NCBI GenBank assembly: GCA_947169245.1
Contig: CAMVPA010000009.1
Span: forward strand, 1 to 64,000
From: an uncultured Prevotellaceae bacterium
Lineage (GTDB): Bacteria; Bacteroidota; Bacteroidia; Bacteroidales; Bacteroidaceae
DNA: 64,000 nt
Reading direction: 5' to 3'
Shown: positions 10,017-19,800 of the stretch, one piece after another
Numbering within the stretch: the first letter of the stretch is position 1
How the letters are laid out: the number at the start of each line of letters is the position of its first letter
Program-made: the position numbers and the translations under genes
The notes under the pieces: model-generated
What the model saw: the letters and a program-made list of their open reading frames with translations, nothing else
The model's database searches: none
What the model was told of the DNA's origin: nothing

Positions 10017-12734
10017 ATGAGAATACGTAGAAACCTGATAATCATTGCCGCGCTGACCATCGTCAGCACGGCAATGTCGGCTCAGAACACGGGCACGCAA
10101 CAGCTGCCCTATCAGAACCCGCAACTGACGGCGGAGCAGCGCGCCGACGACCTGCTCGGACGATTGACACTCGACGAGAAAGTAAAGCTGATGATGGACT
10201 CGTCGCCCGCCATCGAGCGTCTCGGCATCCCACAGTTCCAGTGGTGGAACGAGGCGCTCCACGGCGTGGGACGCAACGGCTACGCCACCGTCTTCCCCAT
10301 CACCATGGCCATGGCGGCATCGTGGGACGACCAGCTGCTACACCGCGTCTTCACCGCCGTCAGCGACGAGGCACGCGCCAAGGCACAGGAGGCCAAGCGC
10401 TCGGGCAACATCAAGCGTTACCAAAGCCTGTCGTTCTGGACGCCGAACATCAACATCTTCCGTGACCCGCGCTGGGGACGCGGACAGGAGACCTACGGCG
10501 AAGACCCCTACCTCACCTCGAAGATGGGACTCGCCGTCGTGCGCGGCCTCCAAGGCTATTCCTACGATGGCTCCCCCCTCACCCTACCCCTATCCCCCAT
10601 CACTAACCTCGCTCCACCCTCCACTCTCCACCCTTCACGAGAGATCACCACTCCCTATAAGAAGCTGCTGGCCTGCGCCAAGCACTTCGCCGTGCACAGC
10701 GGCCCGGAGTGGAACCGCCACACCTTCAACATCGAGGACCTGCCCGAGCGCGACCTCTGGGAGACCTACCTGCCGGCCTTCAAGGCACTGGTGCAGGAGG
10801 GCGACGTGGCCGAGGTGATGTGCGCCTACCAGCGCATCGACGGTCAGCCCTGCTGCTCGCAGACACGCTACGAGCAACAGATACTGCGCGACGAGTGGGG
10901 CTTCCGCGGGCTGATTACCAGCGACTGCGGCGCCATTCGCGACTTCCTGCCACGCTGGCACAACACCGCCAAGGACGGTGCCGAAGCCTCGGCACAGGCC
11001 GTGCTGGCCGGCACCGACGTGGAGTGCGGCTCGGAGTACAAGAACCTGCCGGCAGCCGTGCGCCGTGGCGACATCAAGGAGAGTGACCTCGACCGCTCGC
11101 TGCGCCGCCTGCTCATTGCCCGCATCGAACTGGGCGACCTTGACCCCGACGACCTCGTGCCCTGGACCAAGATACCGACGTCGGTCATCGCCAGCGAGGA
11201 ACACAAGCAGTTAGCCTACCAGATGGCCCTCAAGAGCATCGTTCTGCTGAAAAATACGGAGCGCTCCCCGTTAAACGGGGAGGCGGCTTCCGCCAGAGGG
11301 GCTAAAGTACCTGTGTTGCCACTTTCCAAGGATATCAACATCGTAGTCATGGGTCCCAACGCCAACGACTCGGTCATGATGTGGGGTAACTACAGCGGCT
11401 ACCCCACCCGCACCATCACCGCCCTCGAAGGCATCCGCCAGAAACTGACCTCTATAAGACACATCCCGGGATGCGGATTGACCCGCAACGAGGTCACTGA
11501 GAGCCGATTCAGCGAGATTAAGACACCACTCGGCGCTCAGGGTATGCAGGCCGCCTACTGGAACAACACCAAGATGGAGGGTGAGCCCGTCACCACCGTC
11601 ACGCTGACGGAGCCCATCCGTCTGAGCAACGGCGGTAACACCGTCTTCGCCCCGGGCGTCAACCTTGAGAACTTCTCCGCACGGCTCGACGGCACCTTCA
11701 TGCCTACACGCGACGAGACGCTGACCTTCAACATCAGCGGCGACGACATGCTGCGACTCATCGTCAACGGCGACACGCTGGTCGACATCTGGAAGATACG
11801 CCACCGCATACAGGGCGGACAGAAAGAGCTCAGCGTCAAGGCCGGACAGCACTACCGTCTGCAGATTGACTTCGTACAGGAGACGGGCTACGGCGCCCTG
11901 AACTTCGACATACAACGGAAGGTCAGCCCCACGGCGGCAGAGCTGCTGGCACAGGTGGGCGACGCCGCGACTGTCGTCTTCGTGGGCGGCATCTCGCCCA
12001 GTCTTGAAGGCGAGGAGATGAAGGTCAGCGAGCCCGGTTTCAAGGGCGGCGACCGCACGAGCATCGAACTGCCACAGGCACAGCGCGACGTGCTGCGCAC
12101 ACTCCATGAGGCCGGCAAGCGCGTCGTCTTCGTCAACTGCTCAGGCTGCGCCATGGCTATGGTTCCCGAACTGGAGACCTGCGACGCCATCGTCCAGTGG
12201 TGGTATGCCGGCGAGCAGGGCGGCGCGGCTCTGGCCGACGTCCTCTTCGGCGACAAGACGCCCAGCGGCAAGCTGCCCGTCACGTTCTACAAGAGCACCG
12301 ACGACCTGCCCGACTTCCTCGACTACACCATGAAGGGCCGCACCTACCGCTACTTCGAGGGCGAGCCCCTGTTCCCCTTCGGCTACGGCCTCAGCTACAC
12401 GACCTTCGACATCGGCCAGCCCATGTATAAGAACAACAAGGTACAGGTGCGCGTGAAGAACACCGGCGCCCGCGAGGGACTGGAGACCGTGCAGGTGTAC
12501 ATACGCCGCACGGCCGACACCGACGGCCCCAAGAAGACGCTGCGGGCCTACAGTCAGGTGGCGCTCGCTCCCGGCGAGTCGAAGACTGTCACCATCGACC
12601 TGCCGCGCCAGAGCTTCGAGGGCTGGGACGCATCGACCAACACCATGCGCGTCGTCCCAGGCCGCTACGAGGTGATGGTAGGCAACTCCAGCGCCGACAG
12701 CGATTTGCAGAAAATCACAGTCAACATAAAGTAA
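10017..12734 (+). CDS. GH3 glycoside hydrolase with PA14 domain (beta-xylosidase/glucosidase type)
   Basis: A 905-residue exported GH3 enzyme that would release terminal sugars from oligosaccharides in the periplasm or at the surface. The signal peptide is 1-22. The N-terminal barrel carries DPRWGRGQETYGEDP and the nucleophile motif TSDCGAI, with Asp303. A PA14 domain (about 511-633) interrupts the C-terminal alpha/beta domain, and an Fn3-like domain ends the protein. Substrate is not decided by sequence alone; the layout resembles Bacteroidetes beta-xylosidases. Two in-frame low-complexity inserts stand out: nt 10576-10655 (Pro/Leu/Ser-rich) and nt 11262-11310, the second encoding two small hairpins at DNA level. 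It lies 1 base after the CE8 gene and 16 bases before the GH43 gene. Confidence 0.92.
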   Translation: MRIRRNLIIIAALTIVSTAMSAQNTGTQQLPYQNPQLTAEQRADDLLGRLTLDEKVKLMMDSSPAIERLGIPQFQWWNEALHGVGRNGYATVFPITMAMAASWDDQLLHRVFTAVSDEARAKAQEAKRSGNIKRYQSLSFWTPNINIFRDPRWGRGQETYGEDPYLTSKMGLAVVRGLQGYSYDGSPLTLPLSPITNLAPPSTLHPSREITTPYKKLLACAKHFAVHSGPEWNRHTFNIEDLPERDLWETYLPAFKALVQEGDVAEVMCAYQRIDGQPCCSQTRYEQQILRDEWGFRGLITSDCGAIRDFLPRWHNTAKDGAEASAQAVLAGTDVECGSEYKNLPAAVRRGDIKESDLDRSLRRLLIARIELGDLDPDDLVPWTKIPTSVIASEEHKQLAYQMALKSIVLLKNTERSPLNGEAASARGAKVPVLPLSKDINIVVMGPNANDSVMMWGNYSGYPTRTITALEGIRQKLTSIRHIPGCGLTRNEVTESRFSEIKTPLGAQGMQAAYWNNTKMEGEPVTTVTLTEPIRLSNGGNTVFAPGVNLENFSARLDGTFMPTRDETLTFNISGDDMLRLIVNGDTLVDIWKIRHRIQGGQKELSVKAGQHYRLQIDFVQETGYGALNFDIQRKVSPTAAELLAQVGDAATVVFVGGISPSLEGEEMKVSEPGFKGGDRTSIELPQAQRDVLRTLHEAGKRVVFVNCSGCAMAMVPELETCDAIVQWWYAGEQGGAALADVLFGDKTPSGKLPVTFYKSTDDLPDFLDYTMKGRTYRYFEGEPLFPFGYGLSYTTFDIGQPMYKNNKVQVRVKNTGAREGLETVQVYIRRTADTDGPKKTLRAYSQVALAPGESKTVTIDLPRQSFEGWDASTNTMRVVPGRYEVMVGNSSADSDLQKITVNIK
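10576..10655 (+). repeat. Low-complexity C/T-rich insert inside the GH3 gene
   Basis: A run of ccctacccctatccccc and ccaccctccactctcc units encodes a Pro/Leu/Ser/Thr-rich segment between the conserved GLQGYS region and the LLACAKHFAVH motif, where GH3 enzymes normally have a short loop. It keeps the reading frame. It resembles the spacer repeats elsewhere in the window. Confidence 0.65.
11262..11310 (+). repeat. Hairpin-forming insert inside the GH3 gene
   Basis: The DNA contains ctccccgtt/aacggggag arms followed by ggcgg/ccgcc arms, so two adjacent small hairpins sit within the coding region. It encodes an Ala/Gly/Ser-rich linker before the conserved VMGPNAND motif. It is related in style to the cccctccc/gggagggg elements at 53121, 53448, 61863 and 63785. 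Confidence 0.6.
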
Positions 12735-12750
12735 CAAACAAATCAACGAA

Positions 12751-14472
12751 ATGAAACACTACTTGAAACTACTACTGCTGCTACTGTTGTTACCTATCGG
12801 CCACGCAACGGCACAATACCGCTCACAGGTGTGGTGCCCAGACCGCGGCGACGGCACCTACACCAACCCCGTCATCAACGCCGACTACTCCGACCCCGAC
12901 GTCTGTGTGGGCGGCCCCGACGGCGAAGACTACTACATGACGGCCTCGTCGTTCCACTGCACGCCCGGACTGCCCATACTACATTCGAAAGACCTCGTGA
13001 ACTGGGAGATTGTGGGCTACGCACTGCACAACCTCTACGAGGGCGAGGGCAACGAGGCGCTGCTCGCCCACTTCAGCAGCCAGCCACAGCACGGCAACGG
13101 CGTGTGGGCGCCCTCCATACGCTACCACGACGGCTGGTACTACATCTACTGGGGCGACCCCGACTTCGGCGTGTTCATGGTGAAGACGCAGAACCCCGCA
13201 GGCGAGTGGACCAAGCCGCTGTGCGTCATCAAGGGCCAGGGCTACATCGACACCACGCCGCTCTGGGACGACGACGGCCGCTGCTATCTCGTCAACGGCT
13301 GGGCCAACTCCAGGGCTAAGTATGCCTCGGTGCTCACCGTTCGCGAGCTCTCAAAGGACGGCACGCGCCCCATCGGACAGCCCGTCATCGTCTTCGACGG
13401 CAACGGCACTGAGAACCGCACCTGCGAGGGACCGAAGTTCTACAAGCGCGACGGCTGGTACTGGATTATGTGTCCCGCCGGCGGCGTGCCCACGGGCTTC
13501 CAGCTCGCCATGCGCTCGAAGTCGCCCTACGGACCCTACGAGCACAAGATAGTGCTGCAGCAGGGCAAGACCAATATCAACGGCCCCCATCAGGGCGGCT
13601 GGGTACACACGAAGTTTGGCGAGGACTGGTTCCTGCACTTCCAGGACAAGGAGGCCTACGGCCGCGTCGTCCACCTGAACCCCGTCGACTGGTCCACCGG
13701 CTGGCCCGTCATGGGCAAGAAGGGTGAGCCCGTCACCACCTACAAGAAACCCATCACTCAACACCAAACACCAAAGACCAACCCCGCCGAGAGCGACGAG
13801 TTCAACGCCCCCACCCTCGGCCTGCAGTGGCAGTGGCACGGCAACTACGACGAGAAGTTCGGCACCGCCACCGCCTTCGGCACCTATCGCATCTACACCT
13901 ACAAGCTATCACCCAACACCAATCACCCAACACCCAACCTCTGGCAGGTTCCCAACATGCTACTGCAGAAGACACCCGCCGACCAGTTCACCGTCACCAC
14001 GAAGCTACGCTTCACGTCGAAGGCCGACGGCCAGATGGGCGGTCTCATCATGATGGGTCTCGACTACTCGGCGCTTGTCGTGCGCCGCGTCGGCCACGAG
14101 TTCCAGCTCGTACAGCTCACCTGCAAAGCCGCCGACAAGGGCAAGGCCCAGACGGAGACGGTGCTGGCCACGCTGAAGCCCACGGCCGAGGACAAGACCG
14201 ACTACAAGCCCGGCATCCACGAGGACATCTACCTGCGGCTGACGGTCAGCAACGCCGAGGCCGGCGCCCCCCACGGCGGTAAGCCCGTCGTCCACTTCGC
14301 CTACAGCCAGAACGGTAAGAAGTTCACCAACTGTGGCGAACCCTTCGAGATGCGTCAGGGAAAATGGATTGGTGCGAAGTTCGGTTTCGTCAGCGTCGAG
14401 ACCGATCCGAAGGCCGATCGCGGCTGGATAGACGCCGACTGGATCAGAGTGACAGCAGCTGAGAAACTTTAG
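12751..14472 (+). CDS. GH43 glycoside hydrolase (beta-xylosidase / arabinofuranosidase type)
   Basis: A 573-residue exported five-bladed propeller enzyme acting on xylan or arabinan oligosaccharides. After the signal peptide (1-21) the GH43 catalytic triad is readable: general base Asp48 in YSDPDV, Asp167 in YIDTTPLW, and general acid Glu226 in RTCEGPKF. The C-terminal part (about 340-573) is the beta-sandwich that accompanies this GH43 subgroup. Two short inserts of the caccaa/cacccaa repeat (nt 13742-13785 and 13905-13945) encode Thr/Pro/Asn-rich stretches on either side of the domain boundary. It is the last gene of the cluster; its 3' end overlaps the convergent lipoprotein gene by 29 bases. 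The exact substrate cannot be decided here. Confidence 0.92.
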   Translation: MKHYLKLLLLLLLLPIGHATAQYRSQVWCPDRGDGTYTNPVINADYSDPDVCVGGPDGEDYYMTASSFHCTPGLPILHSKDLVNWEIVGYALHNLYEGEGNEALLAHFSSQPQHGNGVWAPSIRYHDGWYYIYWGDPDFGVFMVKTQNPAGEWTKPLCVIKGQGYIDTTPLWDDDGRCYLVNGWANSRAKYASVLTVRELSKDGTRPIGQPVIVFDGNGTENRTCEGPKFYKRDGWYWIMCPAGGVPTGFQLAMRSKSPYGPYEHKIVLQQGKTNINGPHQGGWVHTKFGEDWFLHFQDKEAYGRVVHLNPVDWSTGWPVMGKKGEPVTTYKKPITQHQTPKTNPAESDEFNAPTLGLQWQWHGNYDEKFGTATAFGTYRIYTYKLSPNTNHPTPNLWQVPNMLLQKTPADQFTVTTKLRFTSKADGQMGGLIMMGLDYSALVVRRVGHEFQLVQLTCKAADKGKAQTETVLATLKPTAEDKTDYKPGIHEDIYLRLTVSNAEAGAPHGGKPVVHFAYSQNGKKFTNCGEPFEMRQGKWIGAKFGFVSVETDPKADRGWIDADWIRVTAAEKL

Positions 14473-15223
14473 TGCCGCGATGTGTGCGCATGAAGTGGTC
14501 GGCCGCCCGAACGTAGGGCGTATTGAAGACTGACCGCTTCATGACCTTGTTGACCACCCACTGTATGCGGCCTATATGCTCGTCGCGCTGCTGCTGCGAC
14601 AGCTCTGGGTCATCGGGCAGCGGATAGAGGCTGAGCAGATAGAACGACACGCAGTCGGGCACGATGTAGGAGCGCTGCATGGTCTCGCGCTGACGTTGGC
14701 TGTAACCGTACTTCAGATAGAGCGGGTAGTCACGGCCTAAGTATTTGTCAAGCGAGATGCCAAGCATGTCGTTGCCCACAATGATGCTCTGGTCGAGCGA
14801 GCCTATCTGGGTGTAAACATCAGGCAGGCAGATGTCGGGCAGCTCCTTGAGCAGGCGCTCGAAGGCGTCGCTCAATTCAGTGTTCACATCCTTCATGTCG
14901 GCAAACTGAAGCTGAGCCTCAGCAATGAGGGTCTGCAGAGTCGAGTCCTGATAGAAGCCGAGGAACTTGCGATTAATCTGTGGATCGTTGACCTGGCCCA
15001 GACGTAGCACGTCCTCAATCAGCGTACGTGTCTGCTGCGGATATTCGGTTTTCATCTGCTGCAGCGCCGAGAAGTCGCCCGTCGTCAGGTAAAGACTCTG
15101 GATGCGGTCATAACGACTGATGGTCAACAGCCAGTCGGGATTGTCCTCGGAGCTGTTGAGACGCCATTCGCAGCCCACGCAAAGCAGCATGGCAAGTGCC
15201 AAAAAGGTGTATAGTCTACGCAT
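14444..15223 (-). CDS. gldB: GldB-like lipoprotein
   Basis: A 259-residue lipoprotein with signal peptide and lipobox LLCVGC (Cys18). The central DICLPDVYTQIG and the segment IIVGNDMLGISLDKYLGRDY match the GldB family, linked in Bacteroidetes to gliding and the type IX secretion apparatus but also retained in non-gliding Prevotella-type species. It is transcribed convergently to the GH43 gene, overlapping it at the 3' end, and divergently from the DUF4861 gene. Its own -7 box is at 15265-15272. Family membership is judged by eye; function in a non-gliding species is unclear. Confidence 0.8.
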   Translation of the reverse strand: MRRLYTFLALAMLLCVGCEWRLNSSEDNPDWLLTISRYDRIQSLYLTTGDFSALQQMKTEYPQQTRTLIEDVLRLGQVNDPQINRKFLGFYQDSTLQTLIAEAQLQFADMKDVNTELSDAFERLLKELPDICLPDVYTQIGSLDQSIIVGNDMLGISLDKYLGRDYPLYLKYGYSQRQRETMQRSYIVPDCVSFYLLSLYPLPDDPELSQQQRDEHIGRIQWVVNKVMKRSVFNTPYVRAADHFMRTHRGTKVSQLLSL

Positions 15224-15264
15224 CAGTGAACCGTAAGAGTCTTAACGTTTGTCAAATACTGCTG

Positions 15265-15272
15265 CAAAAATA
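15265..15272 (-). promoter_or_regulatory. -7 box for the GldB-like gene
   Basis: On the minus strand this reads TATTTTTG, matching TAnnTTTG, 41 bases before the ATG at 15223. The spacer is AT-rich. Confidence 0.5.
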
Positions 15273-15335
15273 CTAAAAATTATTGTAAAAACCAAATTTT
15301 AACCTAAAAAAGATAAAAGAAAGTGCAAGATTGGC

Positions 15336-15343
15336 TATCTTTG
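15336..15343 (+). promoter_or_regulatory. -7 box for the DUF4861 gene
   Basis: Reads TATCTTTG, 25 bases before the ATG at 15369. It is the standard distance seen for other genes of the window such as hemW and rprX. Confidence 0.7.
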
Positions 15344-15368
15344 CCCTAAACTAAATGCTAAAACGACA

Positions 15369-16634
15369 ATGAAACGACTGTTTTCCATCATCGCCGCCAC
15401 TATCGTGGCACTCACGGCGACAGCACAGACCACCATCAGCGTAGAAGTGAGCAACCCCCTGAAGACCGACCGCACTGACCAGCCGGTGGTCATCAGTCTG
15501 GCCGGCTACGGCGACGTGCGCTCGGCTCTCGTTACCTGCAATGGCGAGGAGTTGGCCTGCCAGCTCGACGACCTCGACCAGGACGACACCTACGACGAGC
15601 TCTGCTTCCTCGTCGACCTGAAGTCGCACGAAAAGCGCCGCTACGTGGTAACGCTCTACGACGAGGGCGAGCCTCGCCAGTATAAGGCCCGCGTCTATGC
15701 CGAGATGCTGATGCGCAACGACAAGGTGAAGGAGAAGAACCGCCACGACAACTACATCGAGAGCATCACGGCGCGCGGCGACTGCGCCAACTCCTACAAC
15801 CTGCAGCATCACCACGGCGTCGACTTCGAGAGCGAACTCAACGGCATACGCATCTACTTCGACAAACGACAGACGCTCGACCTCTACGGCAAGTTCCAGA
15901 AGCGTCTGGAACTCAAGGAGACGCAGTTCTACACTTCGGCCGAGCAGAAAGAGCAGGGCTACGGCGACGACGTGCTCTGGGTGGGCAACACCTTCGGCCT
16001 CGGTGCCTTCCGCGGCTGGGACGGCAAGGAGCCCACGATGATCGACCCCGTACGCTCGCGCACCCAGCGCATCGTCAGCTACGGTCCCCTCCGCACCATC
16101 GTCGAGATAGTGGACCGAGGCTGGCAGCTACCAGCTACAGCCCATTCATCAGCAGAAGGTACGGCGGCAGCAAATTCTTCACTCTTCACTCTTCATTCTT
16201 CACTTAACATGACCATCCGCTACACCCAGTATGCCGGCCACCGCGACACCGACGTCGACGTATACTTCAACCGCGACATGAGCGACCACCTCTTCTCCAC
16301 CGGCATCATCAACGTCAAGGGTTCCCAGGAGTTCAGCGACCACAAGGGCCTCCGCGCCTGCTGGGGCACCGACTACCCCTCGACCGACACCGTGAAGTGG
16401 AGCCGCGAGACTGTGGGCCTCGCCATCTGCATCCCCCAGAAGCACATTGCCAGCGAGGAGCCCGCCAACAAGGACAACTACACCTACGTCGTCAAGCCCG
16501 ACGGCGCCCACCTGAGCTACAAGGTCTGCTACACCTCCGCCAACGAGCAGTTCGGCTACCACTCAGCCCAGGAGTGGTTCGACTACCTGAAGGCCTGGCG
16601 CAAAGAGGTGGATGCCCCCGTCGTGGTAAAGTGA
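15369..16634 (+). CDS. DUF4861 family secreted protein
   Basis: A 421-residue exported protein with signal peptide (1-21). The pattern VEVSNPLKTDRTDQPVVI at the N-terminus, the middle segment DDVLWVGNTFGLGAFRGW and the C-terminal EWFDYLKAWRKEV fit DUF4861, a family found in Bacteroidetes polysaccharide loci, often near pectin-degrading genes; its activity is not established to my knowledge. The position next to CE8, GH3 and GH43 genes supports a role in plant cell-wall glycan use. An insert at nt 16125-16208 contains tandem cttcactctt units encoding an NSSLFTLHSSL segment, a repeat type that also lies in the spacer upstream of radA. Confidence 0.8.
   Translation: MKRLFSIIAATIVALTATAQTTISVEVSNPLKTDRTDQPVVISLAGYGDVRSALVTCNGEELACQLDDLDQDDTYDELCFLVDLKSHEKRRYVVTLYDEGEPRQYKARVYAEMLMRNDKVKEKNRHDNYIESITARGDCANSYNLQHHHGVDFESELNGIRIYFDKRQTLDLYGKFQKRLELKETQFYTSAEQKEQGYGDDVLWVGNTFGLGAFRGWDGKEPTMIDPVRSRTQRIVSYGPLRTIVEIVDRGWQLPATAHSSAEGTAAANSSLFTLHSSLNMTIRYTQYAGHRDTDVDVYFNRDMSDHLFSTGIINVKGSQEFSDHKGLRACWGTDYPSTDTVKWSRETVGLAICIPQKHIASEEPANKDNYTYVVKPDGAHLSYKVCYTSANEQFGYHSAQEWFDYLKAWRKEVDAPVVVK
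16125..16208 (+). repeat. cttcactctt repeat insert inside the DUF4861 gene
   Basis: Tandem cttcactctt units follow an Ala/Ser/Gly-rich stretch, giving an in-frame NSSLFTLHSSL peptide between DRGWQ and NMTIRYTQY. The same octamer-like units occur at 52962-52986 in a spacer and, in degenerate form, inside the sigma factor gene near 63345-63375. Confidence 0.65.
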
Positions 16635-16638
16635 GCTA

Positions 16639-16818
16639 TTATTCAAAATCTTCGTCATCGTCGTCATCCCACACGCTGATGCTGCGGCGACGCGAGTATG
16701 TAATATCCGTCTCGGTGTACTCTTCGCCCGGCGTGCTGCCTTCGAGCGAGCCGGCAAGAATATGATGAATGCCTACAGAGACTATATTGAGTTCGGGTTT
16801 CAGATATGTCTTTTTCAT
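16639..16818 (-). CDS. Small peptide with KPE/LAGS motif (59 aa)
   Basis: A short gene immediately downstream of the large Ig-like protein gene. It starts MKKTYLKPELNIVSVG, continues to ILAGSLEGSTPGEE, and ends in a very acidic tail, VWDDDDDEDFE. A clear AGGAGG-type site (tcctcc at 16826-16831 on the plus strand) lies 7 bases before the ATG, unusual for this phylum. The frame is 59 codons plus TAA. Short proteins of this pattern (MKKxYxKPE followed by LLAGS) are common in Prevotella-type genomes and remain unassigned; the leader-like first half and the G/S junction resemble a cleaved peptide precursor, but I see no neighbouring maturase. The function is unknown; existence as a gene is well supported. 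Confidence 0.7.
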   Translation of the reverse strand: MKKTYLKPELNIVSVGIHHILAGSLEGSTPGEEYTETDITYSRRRSISVWDDDDDEDFE

Positions 16819-16838
16819 AATGCAGTCCTCCTTTCTTC

Positions 16839-19800
16839 TTACTTAACAACCACTTTCTTTCCGTTCACAAGATATAGTCCCTTTGTGGGCTTGCTGACGC
16901 GACGGCCCTGCAGGTCATAGATGACTTTGTCACTCTCAGTCGAGCTGAGCGTAGCGTCGATTCCCGTCACCACATCCTGCCAGGTGTAGCCCGAGCGGAC
17001 AGTTGTCGTAGCGGGCACTGCCAAGTAAGCCTTGTTGGCAGCCACGGCGAAGGCAGCACCTTCGGCAGCGCCCCACCAGAAGCCTAAGTCCGTACCATTG
17101 TGCATCGTCAGGCGGAAGAACTTGCAGCCCTCATCAGCAGCAGCCATCGCCTCGGCAGTAATGCCGGCCCCCGTCGGACGCAGACGGTTGGCGGCGCCGA
17201 GAACAGAGGTGCCAACCTCAGCGGTCATATTCACAACGTAGTCACCACCTTCAATGGCCGAAACCAAAACACCCGTGTTAGCAGGAACGACAGCACCAGA
17301 GGCATAGTCCTCAATGCTTAGCTTACCTTCGGCATCGAGTGTTATCTCAGACACCACGATGTCGTCAGGTACCACGAATGCGCTTGTGCTACTGTATGTT
17401 CCATAAACCATGTTGCCATCCGTGCAAGCAGCATTAAGAGCGATAGTCGTCTTAGCCTCTTTGTAGAATACCGTGACACTTGTAAAGCCGCAAGTTCCAC
17501 CGATTTTTGCTACCAAGGCTTTAGCATCATCTGTTGACGTTGGGGTGATTGTAACAGTTTTATCGTCAGCTGAAGCCGTGGCGTTCGTCCACGTACTATT
17601 GGCAAGAGCCGAAGCATAATTTGCAGTTGTAGCCGTAAACTCAACAGACGTTATCATGTATCCGGAGGCTGGTGTAATGGTTAACTTAGATTTTGTGTAG
17701 AATCGCGTACTTGTGTTTGCTGTGGGCAGATAGTTGTTGGCATTGGTTGTTGCACCATCTTTGTCAACAACCATATTGACGTTAGTACTCTTCCATGTTA
17801 CCTGTTCTTCACTTGACCAATAGTAAGAGTTAGTGCTCAAATCCCATGTCTGCGCCAGAATATCAGAGACAATAATAGTATAGTTTGCGCTACCTTCGTT
17901 GTAGTAATCGTTGCCTGCAAAGGAGGCTGTGATGGTAGCAGTACCCAGCGTAGTACCAATCACTGCCGATGTCGCATCGGCAATAGCAATCTCCTCATCG
18001 GAACTGCTCCATGTCACTTCCAGACTATTGGGGTTATTAAGCGTCGGAACGGTGAAGTCTGCGCCTGGAGCCACCCTGAATGAAGTCTCACTGAAACTCA
18101 GCCCGGCCTCAGCCTTGTCAACACTGATGGTATAAGAGGCGGTACCCTCTAAATAGTCTTCATTTCCAGTAAATGTTGCCGTAATGGTGGCTTGTCCTGG
18201 CTTGCCAAGTACAACCACACCGTCATCAACAATTGCCACTGCTTCATTGCTACTACTCCATGTCACAGTCAGGTTATTAGGATTGGTCAGCTCTTGTCCA
18301 GCAAAAGAATTATAGTCGTCATCATTATAAACGAATGCATAGCTTGCAATAGCGAAGGTAATACCCGCGACCTCCTTTGAGAAACCTGTCACGGTCAGCG
18401 TGTAGCTCACCTCCTGTGCGAGATAATCGCTGTTGCCAGCGAAAGAGGCAGTTATGGTCGTTTCACCATTAGCAACAAGAGTAATGGTTCCATCGTTTGC
18501 AATCGTGGCAACATCTCCGTTCGAGCTGCTAAAGGTAACGTCCACGCTGTGCTCATTGGTCAGTGTAGGATAGAGATTCTCTTCTCCGTTTCGTGCCTCA
18601 AAAGCCTCTGCACTCCAAGCTAATTCTGGGGTCGGCTTGCGAACCAGACTAACCAGTTGGTTTCCAGCATCAAACTCATATATATTACTGTATTTCTTCA
18701 GATCACCATGAATTACGACGACGTCGCCTACCTGAATATCATCTGCGCTGGTAAAGTCGTTTCCATTGTAGCTCATTCCACGGTAAGCCTGCAACTGGTC
18801 GCTTGACGTCTTACCGTCTGCTGAGATATTATAGGTAATATTGCCGTGCTGAGAACTATAGGCAGTAACAATCTCAGACACAATACCAGTCGCATAGACA
18901 TCAGTTTTGCCGGTGCCAGCATCAATAGCTGCACGAGCCTGTGCCACTGTATAGGGATTTCCAATCATACCAGGAGCCTTAGTGTTAGTCACAATTACAG
19001 TCTTGGAACCTGTGGCTTCTGCATAGTCGCTATTGGCTGCGAATGTAGCAGTAAAGGTCACCTCACCTGTTCCTTTGATCGTTACCACACCCGATGCGTT
19101 GATTTCTGCAATATTTGTATTACTACTTGCCCAGCTTACAGTAGCTCCATCTACAGGATTGTCATCAAATTCAACAGCAGCAGTCAGTGTGCCCGCCTCT
19201 ACACTGGCCTCACCAGCAAGGTCAACGGTCAAGTCGCCACTAACTGTTACTGTCGGCACTGCCAGATTCTTCGTTGCAGTTACAGATGCAACCGAACTCT
19301 CGTCAGAGCCCTTCACAGCCTTGGAGTAAATGGTTTTTGTTTCTGTTATCGTCAGCTCTCCCTCGTAGTCATTCCATGTCTCGCCATCATAGCTATACTT
19401 AATGGTTGCACCTTGGGTATCGCAAGTAATCTCAGCCGTAGTCGAAAAATAGAACGGATTATCGGCAACTACGATTTCTGGACGTGCAACGGTGGCGGCG
19501 ACAACTGTTGTGCAGTAGTCGGAATAAGTATCAGGAGATCCAGATTTATAGTTAATAACAATTGAAGCCAAATAACCTGCATATGTGCCATTTGTCAATA
19601 CGAAATAGCTTTTGTTATGTGTGGAACAATCAAAAGTATACACGCTACCAGAAATATTCGGTGTAATGGCAGTACCTGATGCTGGATTAGCAGAGTCTCC
19701 AATTTTTACATTGAAATTCTTATTGATATCGCTGTCGTCGTATGTCAGAACAATGCTTTGTATCTTTGTAAGAGCATCCTTATTGTATATTGTTCCCGTA

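Noticed and set aside
16664..16849. 61-codon frame overlapping the small peptide gene
   Set aside because: It is out of frame with the KPE/LAGS peptide, overlaps the upstream gene's stop and has no ribosome site at a fitting distance.
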